The notes under the pieces were generated by a model. It saw only the letters and a program-made list of their open reading frames with translations, was not told where the DNA came from and ran no database searches. Shown piece by piece: positions 31,301-45,100 of a stretch of 64,000 nt of DNA; the stretch's first letter is position 1, and each line of letters starts with the position of its first letter. The position numbers were made by a program, and so were the translations under genes. Origin of the DNA: Ifrita kowaldi (Eukaryota > Chordata > Aves > Passeriformes > Cinclosomatidae); NCBI GenBank assembly GCA_013398055.1, contig VZRS01000323.1:6130-70129 (forward strand), in the 5' to 3' direction.

Positions 31301-34300
31301 GCCACAAAATTCAAAGCTCCATAGAAAGCCCTCTCGTCAGCAAAACGTGAGAGAAGCTTCACCTTAGTGGGAAAAAATTCCCAGCTCATGGGGTCCTGCA
31401 AAATCCCAGATATTTGCAAATCTGAAACTAATCCAAGCACTTCAGTATTTTTCTCTCCTTCCTTTCCCTACCCTCTGCTGGGAAGCAGAAGGCAGCAAAC
31501 ACCAACCCAGGTTCTGTGCTGACACTCCTTATTCTTTGTGCTCTTTTTCCAATTTCCATCTGCAGTCACCCTACAAATGCATTTTTTCTCCTGACTTCAC
31601 CAAGCTTTTTTATTTCATGGGGGAGATCGAGGTAGAGATATTCCATATAAAGTAAGACCTTATCTTGCACAGAATAATATGAAAAACATAAAAGAATGTC
31701 CAGTATCTCTTTGTTTCTCCACACCAATGCTGAGTGATTTATAGCCACAATCCTTATTCCCCTGACATGTAAAGTGGCTTTAGATTAAAAGTTTGGCAAA
31801 ATAAATGTATTTTTTCTGGGCAGTTTTTTAAAGCCCATATCCCAATCATAGGTCCTGATTTAATGACTAAGACACAGTTCCGTCAGAAAATACGAACCAG
31901 CCCCTCAGTCAGGGAAGCCCTGAGGTGAGTGCTCAGCTCCCCCTGGTTTTACTGGCTTGGGAGTATTTGGTTGAAGCCAGGTCACTGTATAAACACAGAA
32001 AGATTAGCAGGCGCTGCCCTGGTGGCATTCTCGGGTGAGTTGATGTCACTGACACTGGAATTTCTCGCTCACCTCAGCAGAGGTGCCAGGGCAGCCTTTC
32101 CAAGTTGTGGCTCAGCTGAATCTCTGTGGGGAGTTCATCTTTCTTACCCTGCAGTGAGGATCTCCTCAGTGCCTGCCACTGACTGGCTCTGCAATGGAAT
32201 TAAACGTTCTGCAAACAGCTCCAGGGCTGATGCATTAAACGCTCAGCAGAGGAGAAGGGCTCATGCCAGGCAGGAAAAGCCAAAGGTGTCGGAAAGACCT
32301 GGTGACAGAAGATTAAGTGAAGGAAGAGCAGAGAACAATTCATGACAAAATTTGGGAGGACTTTGCTCTGCTCTGCTGTTCATGGCACCGTGGGGAGTCG
32401 TAAGGGCCTGAGCTGACACAGGTTGTGACGGAGTCCTGGCAAATAACCAGAACTGAACGTTAGGGTGAATCATAATCTGAGGCTTTTTAAAAAGGGAAAA
32501 AAAAAAAGAATCCTGTTTTATCCATCTCCCAGTGCCCATCCATCCAGATTTGCTCCTTGGAGACCACTCTCACTGTCTGGATAACGGCTTTCCCTAAAAA
32601 ACCCTCTTCCGTGCAAACACTGTCAAAACAAGGACAAGTTTTGGGTCCATCAACCTTGACAATGTCCTCTGACATTATTAGCTGAATTCATCAGCTATTA
32701 ATGACAGCAAGATATATAGGATATCCTCTGGTTAGCACTGGGGGAGACTTTCAATTCACTCCCAGCTCTATTTATTCATTTAGGTTAAATGGAGTTATTA
32801 AAGGTCACGACTTCATTTCCAAAGTATCAGGTGAAAATACTTCCCAATTTGACAAATAGAGGACAGCACTTGCAATAAAAATTAAGTACTATCTTCAATA
32901 ATTTCTTTGATTTTAAAAGATATTTCCTCAAAATTTTACTTTTATTAACTCAATCCAGGTGGGGCCTGGAGAAGTGAATTATGGTGTTTAGTGCTCAAAG
33001 GAGAGGAGCTGATGCCAATAATGAATTCGGGGACTTTGGGTTTTCAGAGAACGGCAACAGGATTTCCTCAGCACTGACTGGCATGGAAAACCTGGAATAT
33101 GATAACCCCCATGTGCAGAGGGCTTTCACAACAGAGGCTGTGATTTCATTTATGATTTACCTGTGAAACATCACTGAGTCACTGAGGAAAAAATCCCCTC
33201 TGCCCTTAAGTTCCTTAAGGAGCATCTGCACTCGATGCCTTTTACCTGTGAATGTTCCTCCCAAGCGTTTCTGGTAAGGGCACTGCAATACAAATTACAG
33301 ACACTGCAATGGTGAAGTTTGATTCAACCTTTTTTTCCCCCAGCAGGAATCTGGGAAGCCATCTGCAGCACTGACTCCTGCCAGAGCTGGGGTCACCTTC
33401 CCCTGGCCTCTAACCGAGCTCCCAGCACCTGACTGGGGCTGTGAGACGAATCCCTACATCCAGCCAGCGTGGTGGGGTTGCCCCAGTGAAGATTCCAGCC
33501 TGCCTTCCATGGGACGGGAGCTTCCTGGCTGGATTTGGCTGCCAGCCTTCTCCAGGAGATCCCAAAAAGAGACACAGTGAGAACAGAGGGGTTGATGTGT
33601 TGACCTCGCCAGGAGAGACCTGGCCCAGGCGAGGACGATCTCCACAGGTGGAAAAAAAACCCTGTGCCCAGGAGGAGAAGGAAGAGCTGCAGGAGGCTCC
33701 TGGGAGGACTGAGGTCACGGCACCCAGGATTTTATGGGATCCCTGAAGGATGACAGATGGTGTCTCCAGGTGCAATCAGACATTCAGGTAGGATGGATCT
33801 TAGTCCTATGTTCTGTGCTGAAAAGTGCATGGTAAGAATGGAAAATGCTCCCGAGTCCCAGCCGGGTGAGGGTCACCCCTCACAGGCGCCTTGGAACGCT
33901 GGGCAAGCAGCCCAAGTCGGGAGAAACAGCCCCCCGAGATCCCCATGTGCTGCACTGCCCACAGGCTCCTAAGGGGATCACTTGGATAAATATCCCTGCT
34001 AACCTGACACAGCACAGTCCACAGGATCCCCCTTTGCTGCCTGTGAAAGTGGAAAATGTTCCCTGAATAATTTTGCTCAGGTTGTATGAGAAAACTTCGG
34101 GTCCCCCAAAGGGAATGTGGAAGAATTCTGGTTTAACATCAGTTCCTCCCCTGCTCAGGCAGGGGTTGAGGGTGGTGCAGTTTGGATTGCAGGGTCCCCA
34201 CCCCACAGGCAGGTTCCCTCTGGGAGCACAGGAGCTCACCTACTGCTCTCAGAGCTGCAAAGCAAATGTTTCTGTGAAAAACTGCGTTGAGAACATCCAG

Positions 34301-35632
34301 GTGTGTGGGCAAAGCCAGATGTTGTGTGTGCTGCATCAGATTGGGATAAAAGGGTGCTTTAGACAGAAAAGGGTCTGTGTGAGATGAGCAGAATGCCAAA
34401 ATAACACAAAAGCTCCTTTGTGAGCCTTTATCCAACAGTCTGGGGCTCTGTGCACCTTCATTTTGTTGGAGCTGTGTATTCGGTTCTCCAAACACTGTAA
34501 TACAAGCATCAAGCTGTAATCAATCAGATCATCTTTCTGTAGTTGCTGTTCCCCATGAGGAATCCTTACAGTTATTGAAGCAAGGAATTAATTTGGGAAG
34601 GAGGCTGTGGTCTTGGAACGTGTCTGGGCACCATGGGCACGACAATGGCAAACAAAACCTCTTTCCTCCAGGGTGCAGTCCAAGGATGCTATAAATGGCA
34701 TGAGATGGAGTAAATAGGAATGGATTGAAAGTGCTGGTCAGAGCTGGCGGCTCAGAGCAGCACCAGCCCGGCTGCAGAGGCTGGGCCGTGGCACAAGGTT
34801 TGCTCTCTGCTCGTTTGCTGCGTGTGGCTGGGCCGAGGGGCCGGGCGGGTTTTCCCTCGCTGTGTTTCTCTGGATACTGAGGGCTGTGGAGACAGAGATT
34901 ACAGAGCTCTTCCCTGCTGCTCTGGCTGCTGGACAGGAATGGTCTGGTGAGTCCCAGCTCACCCTGGCAATTTAGAATGGAAATTGCAGCTTCCAGCTGG
35001 GTCCTGGAGAACAGCGAGATAACGAGAGGTACAGCAGAGGGGAAGAAGCGGGGGCTGTGTCCCTCCTCCCCACGGTGCTGCAGCAGGGGGCTGCCCCAAA
35101 GCCATCCTTCAGAGTGGGTTATGTGGTAATGCCTGGATTTCATAATGTTCTCTATTTTTCTGTGGAGGGGACAAAGCGACATTTAATCGCAGGGATCCTG
35201 GCTCTGCGGGGAGCAGCTGGAGCACAGCGAGTGAAACGCTGTGCCTGGTGCTCTGCAGGTCCATCACACAGCCCAGAGCCCAGCCCATGGAGCTGGGAGG
35301 GTGGCCACAATCCTTTCTGTGCAGACATCCACGAGGAATCTCGGCAGCCCTGCTGCAGGTGGCTGAAGCTCCCTGCAGGCACAGGAGAGGAGCCAGGGCT
35401 GGTGGAACACCAGGAGCAGGAGGTGCATGAGACCAAGGGTTACAGCAGTGGTTCGTGCTCAAACATCATCAGTTCTCCCTTGGAATGAGGGAATGCTGGA
35501 GGGACAAAACAATGGGATCATCGGGGTGATCAACATCAGCTCACAGGGCCTGGGAGTCACCCAGAAATTTCACGATTTCTCCCTGAAAGGAGATGCCTGG
35601 CACGGGCTGCTGGGGGAGCTTCACTCTCTCTT
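31301..35632. other. Intergenic, no gene or transposon seen
   Basis: 4.3 kb. 31.5-31.9 kb and 32.65-32.97 kb are AT-rich; 33.3-35.5 kb is mixed. No CR1 or LTR similarity noticed, and open frames (up to 217 codons, 34529-35182 minus) are unrecognised. Confidence 0.5.
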
Positions 35633-35745
35633 TGGGATGTAGTTTCTCCCTTAGGGATGTAGCCTCCACTTTAGGAATGGAGTTTCTCCCTCGAGGATGT
35701 TTTCTCTCCCTTTGGGGTTTACGCTCTCCCTTTGGGATCAGCCTT
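35633..35745. repeat. Degenerate short tandem repeat
   Basis: Five imperfect ~22-bp units around GGGATGTAGTTTCTCCCTT, drifting to GGTTTACGCTCTCCCTTTG. Confidence 0.55.
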
Positions 35746-38700
35746 TAGGCCTGTTTAAGAAGGAGAATATAAATTAAATATATTTTTGAATTGCGGCCTT
35801 GAGTTCCTCTAGGCTACACCAAACCCATGCAAAGATAACATCACTGGAGTTTTCTCCAGCAGTGGGATGCTGCAAATGCTCTATATTTCCTTCATGCAGG
35901 CATCCAAATCACAGCAATATTTTCACTGGGCAAAGCTGATGAAAACCAAAAGCCTTTCAAGGGCGTCCTGCTAACAATGTCTTACCTGCTGTTGGCAAAA
36001 CCAAGCTCCCTCTGTTAGGAATGATGAGTTTAAATCCAGTAATATCCAGATGTTTACCTGGAAATAAAATGTAAGTGCAAAGAGAGGAGTAATGAGTATG
36101 TGGGGGTTTTTTGATAATTTCTCTGGCACAGTAGGCAGTAACATGTAAGGAAAAATGTGTTGAAAAGAAAACCCAGGATAATTGATTTTTACCACAGAAA
36201 AAAAACAGTAGGGGCTGCTTTTTCTAGAGAAAACCCCAAAAGTTCAGGCTAAACTTGGCATTTTGAGATTTTTTGTTCTGTGTGAGACTTTGAGGAGTAA
36301 TTATTGCAAAGGCAGCGGTGGCATTAATCCACCCAATGCTCCAAGGTCAAAATGCTTCATCAGATTAAGGGATTACAAGACTTCCAGGAGGCTGGTGAAG
36401 GTCATGTCAAAGTTTTAGTGATCAGGTTTTATTTCAGTGCTTGCTGAAATGAACCAACAGGTGCTTGTGCTCCTGCACAGGGCAGCACCCAGACCAAGGG
36501 CCTGTGGAACTGCACAAAATCCACCTTGGAATCTTTCCTCTGTCCTGCACAGCCATGGTTCCTCAGGGCCTGGGAGGCAGAGAGGGGTCACAGCCAGGGA
36601 CAATGTGGGAATTGCTGAGGTGCTGGCAGGGAGGGGGATCACAGCTGGGACCATTCCAGGATCCCTGCTCCGTCCCAAGGGCCCTTCCCAGCAAAGGCTC
36701 CGTGGGCAAGGTGGGATCGGACAAACGCGAGTGGTGTGAGAGGGGAGAGCCCTCAGGTGTCGGAGTAACTGAATTCTCCTCATTTAGGGATTACACTCTA
36801 ATTCCTGCTTTCACATTCGGCCACGTAGTCCCCAATTAAAGTAAATAAGTGCATGAAAGACGTGTTGAGAAGTCTCTGTCTGGCTGCCAAGGGGATGTGT
36901 GAGATTACGGGCAGCGTGTGAGTGCAGTTTGCTGGGAGTTTCCCAGCCAGTTGTGATTTCAGTGTGCTTCCCTGTGAACCAACTGGTTTGTGCAGTTCGG
37001 AAAGGAAATATCCAGAGAAGAACCGTCTGGGAAAATCCCCCCAGCAGTGCCACACGCTGCGCTCCTGTGTCCTGCCGGCAGGGCTGGCTGCAAGCACCAG
37101 CGTTTGTTTTGTGTTAAAAACACACTTCAAAAGATTTGGGTGTTTTAGGAATGATAGTAGGGACAGCACCCCTGGTGTGAGGGGACCCTGTCAGGGCTCC
37201 TTCGGGTCCCACGTGCCACCTGGTTCAATGACCAATTTATTCTTTAGTGGCTCTCATTCATTCAGCGTGGTGAGAAAGCAGGGGTAGCTCCCAGACTGCA
37301 AATGATGTTGCATGATGTCCATGGTGGAAAATCACTCGTTTTCTGTGCAGCAAAGCCACGCTCGAGGAGAAAAAGTGATTCCTAAGCAGGAGAAACCAGG
37401 CAAAGTTTTAGCTTCAAATCTCGGGAAACAGCATTAGCCTGCCTTAAACTGTGTCAGAGTGGGAGTCAGCATTGCTGACATCCCTGTAAGCATTACTTGG
37501 CATTTAAATTTAGGCTCTTCTCCGTGGGCGACGCTGAAGACGCCGAGCGTCTGCCAGAGCAGTGGCATCGCCCTGCCTGTGACCTTCTGGCAGCCCTGGA
37601 GCAGCAGCAGCAGCAGCCCCGCAGAACTGCTGACAAGTGCTCCCTGCTGCAGCCCTGCTGCCGACAGAGCGGGGCCTTGGCAGCCCTGCAGGGAGCCCGG
37701 CTGGCGCGGGGACCCAGCCTGGAGCAGCTGCTGGCAACAGCTGGAACGTGGGAAACAGCCGCGCTGGGCTCCGGGGTCCCTGCAGCCCAAACCCTGCCGG
37801 GGCTGTGGCACCAGGCTTCACCCGGCACAGCAGGCTGGGCGGCAGTGCCGCGGTGCCAGCCGGGGCAGGTTCGGCACCTGTTCTCCTCTGCCACCTCAAA
37901 CTGGGACCTTGCAAAATCTTTCCAAGTGAGCGTCAGCAACTTCCGAGCCCCTCAGCCCGGGAGGACGTGGCTGGCGAGGCTGGGGCACTCTCACAGCAGC
38001 ACCACGTACTTTTAAAATGTAACTTCTGCCCTGGGGGTGACCTCGTGTCTCGAACGGCTTTGCTGTCATTGATTTTTTGACTCGTTATTGGTTTATTTTG
38101 TATCACGTGTGCTCGATGAAAACAGAGCCCAGGAGGAAAGGCAGCGTGCATTGGCCAGGCCTTTATTTGCTGCCATCACTGAAGGGTCTGGCACGATCCT
38201 TACAAGCGAGTAGGAGGCAGAGAAGCACAGGAAGGCATTCAGCAGTCTGGGAGCTGCAAAGGAAAGGGTGAGGAAAGGTGGCTGCAGGATGCAGTGCTGC
38301 CATCTCCACTCACAGGAGTTTTCCTCTGTAACTCTCTCCTGGAAGCTCTGCCAGGGGTTTAGGAGACCTCAAAATAAAATTAAAATAACAACAAAAGCAT
38401 TGTGAGGAAATGTTCTCCTTTGCTACGCTGGACTCAGATGACGGGAGGCCCTGCTGCTGGCTCGGCACCGAGGTGCAGCGAGACCCAGGCACCGGCGCGC
38501 TCGGCTGTGCCAGGGACAGCTCTGCATCAGTGCCTGCTCTGGGTGAGCTTCCAACCACAACTGTGCCAACCACGCCGGCACTCAGAGCGGGGATAGGGTG
38601 TCACCTACAGCAGCGAAGGAGCTGCAGAGCATGTGTTCAACCCCGTGCTCAGGGCTGAATCCTCCTCGGAGTTTTCATCCCGAGCCAATGTCAACAGCTG

Positions 38701-41039
38701 GGAACTGCTCTGGCTTCCTCCGTCAGAAACCGCCGCTGCAGAATATGAATATTGTAGAATATTGACTTTGCCAGTCAAGAGATCTGAATAATTGATTTGA
38801 ACACTGTTTGCACACCTTTTTTTTCTTTTCTTTTCAACATGAAAATGAAAAGCCACCAACCTCCTGGATAACTGGCTCCACAAATTTTTGCCGGGCAAGT
38901 CGACGACCCAGGGATTTGTTTTACTGCTGATTTGTGAGTTCACAGGAGTCACAGTGGTTTTAAAATCTTGGCAGATGTGTACAAAGTTGCCAGAACAAAA
39001 GGCTTCCTCATGTTCCTCCTTGCCATTTCACCTTCCTTTTCACTATACTTCGATTTTATTGATATCTATAGATAAATATAAATACATATATATATAGGGG
39101 CGTCAGGAGGGGACTGAGCCAGTAACATGGAGTGAAAGAAATTTGGGGTTCTCTGAGTTCTCCCATTTCCCATATGTCACTGTTGAAAGTAAAACTGAGA
39201 ATGGCAAAGACATCTTGAGCCTTAGAAGAAAAATGAGAAAGGGAAAGGTAAATAAGGTAAACGGGCTTGGAAAGGGAGATGAGCTGGAAGTTGGACAAGG
39301 TGAAGTAACCAGGAGCGTGAATAGGTTGGGGGAGGTGGACACAGATTAGGTGCTAACACGCATTAATTTACGAGTTTTGGACAAAACCCAGAGAGGAAGA
39401 AAATTGCACTTGGGATAGAAATGGCAAAGCAATAGGAAGGAGTGGATGTCTGAAGTCTGAAAGCCTCCGTGAATGATATGCAAAGAAATGAGCACTGACC
39501 CATCTCAGTAAATCATTCCCAGCGTGGAAGGGAGCTGAGCTCATTCCCAGTCCCTGCAGGAAGAAACTCCAGCTCTGAGCAGAGCCACCAGGAGCTGGGG
39601 AGGACCCGGCCACTGCTCTGGCTTTGTTTTTTCACTCAGGTAAAGAACCTGGAGCCAGACCCTTCCAGCTCCTGTGCAAGCTGTGCAGGATGCCAATGAC
39701 CCCACGGCAGGGGCTGGTGTCTCCTGCAGCCTCAGGGACAAGGACAAACGCTCCGGGAGCACCTTCCCAAACATTTCTCCCCCATCCCCTGGCTTTGCAC
39801 AGCATGGCTTCATCTCGTGCTGCTTCTGAGCCCCGCCACCGGCCGTGCAAAGAGTTACTTTGCTTTACATCTCATTGGTGTGGTTACATAACTAAAAATG
39901 TTGGCTGGTGCAGCACTTCAGGGCTGGAGGAGGCAGCTGGGCCGGAGAACAAAGGCTGAATTCTGGGCAGGCAGGGCTGGTTTGACATTAGACACAAACA
40001 GCTCCTTCCCAGCTTTGTGTCAAGTCTTTGCATATCCTGGGGACTTCCAGCTCTCACCACTCCACTGCTGTCCTCTGACCCACCAGGATTGTCGCAGCAA
40101 GAGGGGCTGGTCCTCCCTCCCTTTGTTCTTAGACGCTGAAGTCCTGTCACAGACTTGTGCCTAAGCTGGATTCTGTTGCTCTTTTAGCACGTGGCTCATT
40201 TCTCTTCACTGCTGGGACGTGTGAAGCAGCGAATCCGCACGGGGTTAATGCCTCAGTGCACTAAAAGAAGCACAGGCTGGCAAGGAGGAGTGGGAGAAAG
40301 TAGATCGAGAGAGAGAGAGCTTTGTTCCAGTTGGAGTGCTTGAAGGATGAGGGAGCGACTCAGCTCCTCCTGCAGGCACAAGGAATTCCGTTAAAGGGAT
40401 GGGACCTGCTCTTGGCTCAGTTTGGGATTTAATAACTCTGGTGACCAGCACAACATGTGGGAAGACCCTTTCCACAAACATTCCCGTGCGTGGGGCTCCA
40501 TCCACAATCTCACACGCCAGCTCGGGTGGTCACAGTAATAAATTTGGCAAAATGGAAACTTTCTTGTGCTCCTGAGGATACTCAACACCAGCTCAGCCCC
40601 CACTGCCATGGACATGACCAACCACCCGTGGGTTCTGTGCTTTGCAGATGGATACATGGGACTTCGGCAGCTAAAATATTAATTAAATTCCTTCCTACTC
40701 TCAGGAATGAAACAGTGCTTGACAGCACAGGAGCAGATGAATTATTTCTTGCTTCTCCCATTCTTGCAGCCTCTATTGCAGATCTCCTCTCCCATTTAAT
40801 ACAACATTTTATTTTCCTTCCGTGGGGGGAGACACGAGGAAGAGGCTGGGAGAATGGGGACGAGGCTTTTGCTTTCTTAGGCATGAGGAGAATTTAGGGA
40901 CTCTCAAATACAACAAGGGCTTTAGAGGAAGGAAATTCCTTTGCAGCAGCAAATTTCGGCCAGGCTGGCCTGGAACTTTGTGTGTGCAAGCTCTGAGTGT
41001 GAGCACGAGTGTGTGAAACGCTCCTTCTGAGCTCTGGGG
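35746..41039. other. Intergenic, no gene or transposon seen
   Basis: 5.3 kb. The 37.54-37.90 kb part is GC-rich with CAG-type runs and a plus open frame of 172 codons (37497-38015); it lacks any recognisable domain. An AT microsatellite lies at 39060-39098 (TAAATACATATATATATAGG). GTGCCACCTGGT at 37214-37225 is a weak reverse CTCF-like core. Confidence 0.5.
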
Positions 41040-41270
41040 CTGCTGGCAGTGCCCGTGCTGTGCTCACCGGGCTGTGGGGCTGTGGGAGCACCCCTGGGAG
41101 CCCCGGGGGCGAGGGGGGCCCGGGGGGTCCCAGCCTGGCCGTGCTCCTGGACCGTGGCACGGCCGGGGCCGCAGGGAAGGGCAGCGGAGGGGCTGAGGGT
41201 GGTGCAGCACACGCCGAAGCCAAGGGAATTCGCAGAATCAGCTCGTCTCCCCCAGCAAGGAGGGGACGTG
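41040..41270. promoter_or_regulatory. G-rich, CpG-dense patch with G-quadruplex motif
   Basis: The plus strand has four G runs (41096-41098, 41105-41109, 41113-41118, 41122-41127) with loops of 6, 3 and 3 bases, satisfying the usual G4 rule. CpGs are frequent up to about 41270. No exon or TATA box attached. Confidence 0.55.
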
Positions 41271-44200
41271 ACACGGAGAGAGGGATGAGGCATCTGCATC
41301 CGTAATGCCAAAATTCCCAGAACTTTCTCCAGAGTGGTTTTTGTTGTGCTCGTTCTTGCTGGGGCTGGGGAGCAGTTCGGGCTTGGCAGATCAGAGCAGT
41401 TGTCATCTCGTTTGCAAGTGCTTCAGTACTTTGTAATCTTGGCAAAAGGAAGGTGCTGAAGGGGGTCTGTTCTTGAGTTTCCAATTCTTGCCTTTCCAGT
41501 GTCGATTAAACAAGAAAATCTCCTGCAAGCCTCTTCTTGTTGGATTCTTCAGTCCTATTTCAAGATCAAATAGGCTTTAAAACAGGTCTGGATAAGCTCA
41601 CAGACTTAATCTGCTTGGAAGGTACAGATTGGGCAAGAGGCTGACGTGATAGTGGCTGCCTGCAGACCACAGGTGCCTCTGGCCTGGAAGAGAACTCTGC
41701 TCCTCCTGGAGCTTTTGGGAGCTGGCCTGGGACATCACTGCTGTGGCTGCAGCTGTGCACAGCTCCTGCTACCTGAAGGCAGTGGTTTAATGAAACACTT
41801 TGCATTTTCTGCCGTTAATACTTGAGCGGGATCAACATTATTGAGGCTAATTAGAATTCAGAGAGAACTGATTGTTCATCAGAGAGGGGAAAAAATGTTC
41901 TGTGGAGCCCTGGGTTTGGTAGAACTATTTCACATAATTAAGCAATTCCACATCTTGGTATTTTATTCCTCTTGTTATCATTGCACTTTGTTAATAAGTT
42001 TTTAATTGCAAATCATCTCTGTGACACAAATTACACTGTGTTTACTGATCAGCAAAAATGCCATGAAAACCAGCCTGGATGCCAAGCCCTTCCAAAGGAC
42101 TGGCTGCCAGGGCCTCTCTCTTACATGGTTTGGCATCAAAATGTCTTCAGGTTACCTAAAGGATATTGATTTCTAGTTTGGAGTGTTCTGAATAACACAG
42201 GCCCTTGGCTAAGGCTGCAGGAACAGGGAAAGAACAGCTTCCAAGGCCAAAAGAAGTTTATTTATGTGTTGTAGAGCAGGAGTTTATCTGTGTCTCCCAG
42301 ATGTTCAGTTTGTATCCTGCCCTGCTGTGGGCACCTCAGACTTGGGAAAAGTGGCTCTTCAGACCATTATTTAAGAGTTAATTTCACAATTCCCTGTACA
42401 GAATTCATGTCAGGCTGAGCAATAACCATATATCCTAAAATTGATATTATTTGTTTGATTTCAATGGAGTGTCCAGGCTGAACTACTGAAAAACATCTGC
42501 TTTGTCCTTACAGGGAAAAGATTTAAAAAGCTGAAGTGTGAAAGGTCCTTCCTTACTCTTAAAATCCCTGATTATCCCCCTCCAGGACAAATGGACAAGC
42601 CTGAATTAATTTTTTACCTCATTTCTTCTATAATATATAGAAATACGTGAATACCTATTCAACCTCAGGTGGGAAGTTGCTATTCAAGAGAATGAAACCT
42701 GTTTGGGACTTAAGCTAGCAACTATTTTAATTTTTAAAAAAAGGGATAAAATTTTCAGAAAACCCCAATGATACTTGTGTTTGTTTTAGAGAGGGGTTTA
42801 GCTTTTGAGATTTTTAAAAAACACTAAAATCTATTTGAAAATGGTTTACTTCCAGAGTTTACATGGATTTAACTGTCAATCAGCACCTGAAATGAAAAAG
42901 AATTCCAAAGTTTGAGGTCAAATAAAGTATTTAATTCAAATTACAGTAAACGTCATTACCCAGTAGTGGTGAGAATTGCACACGCAGGGAAGCAGAGGTG
43001 TCCCTGTGTCAGACTGCCCGGGGTGGGGTCCCTGTCCCCCTGCAATCGACACAGCACAGCCCCAAACTGCCCGGGGCTGACTGTGAGCAGCTCGTGAGCA
43101 GCTCGTTGCTGCTCCAGCAGCAGCCCAGGTTGGGATTTCTCTGATCCCGGAGCTGGCGACAATGCAATCAGGGAGACCTGGATTTTTGTCCTAAGCTGTT
43201 GACTTTTTCGTGAGATCTGGAGCAAACATTTATCCCTCCTGGTTAAGTGAGTGCAGCTGTAAAATGTTTAAACATCTCCCTGGCCCACTCAACGAGTGAC
43301 AGGAGTTTTGTGGCTCTTCTCCAGGTTCCTCTTCCTCTTCTGCTCGTAGCTTGATTAGATGGGGCACCCTGCAATACTTGTACCTCACCCTTAACTTGTA
43401 CCTCGCCTTTAAAGTCTTTAAAAGCAAATGAAACCACTCCGGCTTTACGTAACCTTAATGTGCCCTTTTCTTTCTCAGGTTTGAAAACACTTCCCGTGCA
43501 TTCTTTTTACCGCAGCAATTGTGCTCCGAGTGCCCCCTCAGCCCCTGCGGGGTGAATTACAGACCCCTGAAATCATTTCCAATCATTCTGAGCTTCCCAA
43601 GTGCCCCACTGGCTGCACAGCTCCTTTATCTGAAGTTGTCTTATCAGCAAACAATCTCTTAGCTCAGACAGACAGAGAGCAGATGCACAAAACTCTGCTG
43701 GATTTGACTTCTGCACCACTTCTGTTCCATGCTGCACCTTCTGCCGGGGCTTTGGGGGCTCGGTGCTCGCCCTGCCCTGATCCCAGGGGATGTGGCTGTT
43801 TCCCTCTCGAATGCAGGGACATCACTTTCCCTGGCCAAAGGACAGGACTGCCCCGAGCAGCCTCCCTTGTGCCCTTTCCTTCTGGAGGGAGTGGAGGGTG
43901 TGAGGCCAAGGAACACCCAGCGCTTGGTTTCAGCTGTGGCTCATTTTTGTTGGGAGTTTGTTTCAAATGCTCATCCCTGGTCAAGCCCCCCCTCCCCCAA
44001 ATCCACCTTTTGGGGCAGGTTCCTCTGCAGAACACCCAGGTCACTGCAGCTCTGCTCCTACACCTCCCGTTGCTCTCCTCCTCACCCTTCAGCAGCTTTT
44101 CTGTTCCCCTGCTCTGATTCAGAGCAAACTGCTCTTTCCATTTGGGCTTTGCCATGTGCTTTGCTGTGTTTTCCCAGTTCACAGCTGCTCAAGATCATGT

Positions 44201-45044
44201 AAAAATAAATGTTGGAGTTACCTGAGCCCTGCAGAGGCTGAGTGTGCTTTGGCCTCCATACCCAGGCACCGGGGAGAGCTCCACAAGGCCCCACGGTCTC
44301 TGTGTCACTCTGAATTTCCTCTGGGTCACTGCACAAAGGGGTTTCCCTGGTCAAGGCTGAAAATATCCCCTTAGGAAATATCATTTCCCAAAGCTGTGTG
44401 CATGTAAACTGAGCACAGACTGTTCCAAAATATAATTGTAAAATATTGAATACCAAGGGCAACAAAACAAATACAGATACTGTCTAACCTCACTTAAAAG
44501 TAAGTAATGTCTCCGAGACCTCAGGCTGGAATTATTCCCCATGGGTAATTCTTTTGAAACCCAAACTTTGAAACCCCAACCACAGCCTGTGAGAAGAGCT
44601 CCATGGCAGGTACAGACAACCAGCTCTGCTTCACTTTCCTAGAAGGCAAAATAACTAAAAATAACAGCTACAGGGTTTGAGGTCCGTTTAACTGGATGTA
44701 CTTAATTAGACCAGAAGTGAAAACAGTGGCTGAAGTCCTGGATGTTGGAGGAGGGAGAACTCCCCAAGCCATCACCACGTGCCCATGAGGAATTCCTGAA
44801 GTAGTGTCACTCTCAGAGCTGTCAACAGTGTAAGTGACACATCAGTCACTGCTGCTCAGAAATTCAGTGTTTGGAACAGGAGAGGCAACTGTCCATAATT
44901 TATCTTAGAGGACAGCTTTGATCTCTCCCTATGTGGAGAGGAGGAGGAAAGCAAAGGGAATAAAATAGTAAAAAACTTTACAGAGTCAACACTGTGGAAT
45001 GTGGCTGTTCATATAAATCTTATATTCATGCAGAATTCAGCCTG
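41271..45044. other. Intergenic, no gene seen
   Basis: 41.8-42.96 kb is AT-rich and repeat-poor. 43.5-44.2 kb carries overlapping open frames of up to 198 codons on both strands, none recognised. No CR1 noticed. Confidence 0.5.
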
Positions 45045-45100
45045 AAGAGGAGAGGAGATGAGAGGAGATGGAGAGGGAGAGGGAGAGGGAGAGGGAGAGG
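45045..45100. repeat. Polypurine (GAGAGG)n tract
   Basis: AGAGGAGAGGAGATGAGAGG then (GAGAGG)n, ~55 bases almost without a pyrimidine on the plus strand. Confidence 0.9.

Noticed and set aside
37212..37226. Reverse-strand CTCF-like core (GTGCCACCTGGT)
   Set aside because: Fits the central core but fails at both edges of the consensus, so it is not listed as a feature.
37497..38015. Plus-strand 172-codon frame with a QQQQQ run
   Set aside because: Overlapped by equal-length frames on the other strand; GC-rich low-complexity DNA, no family recognised.
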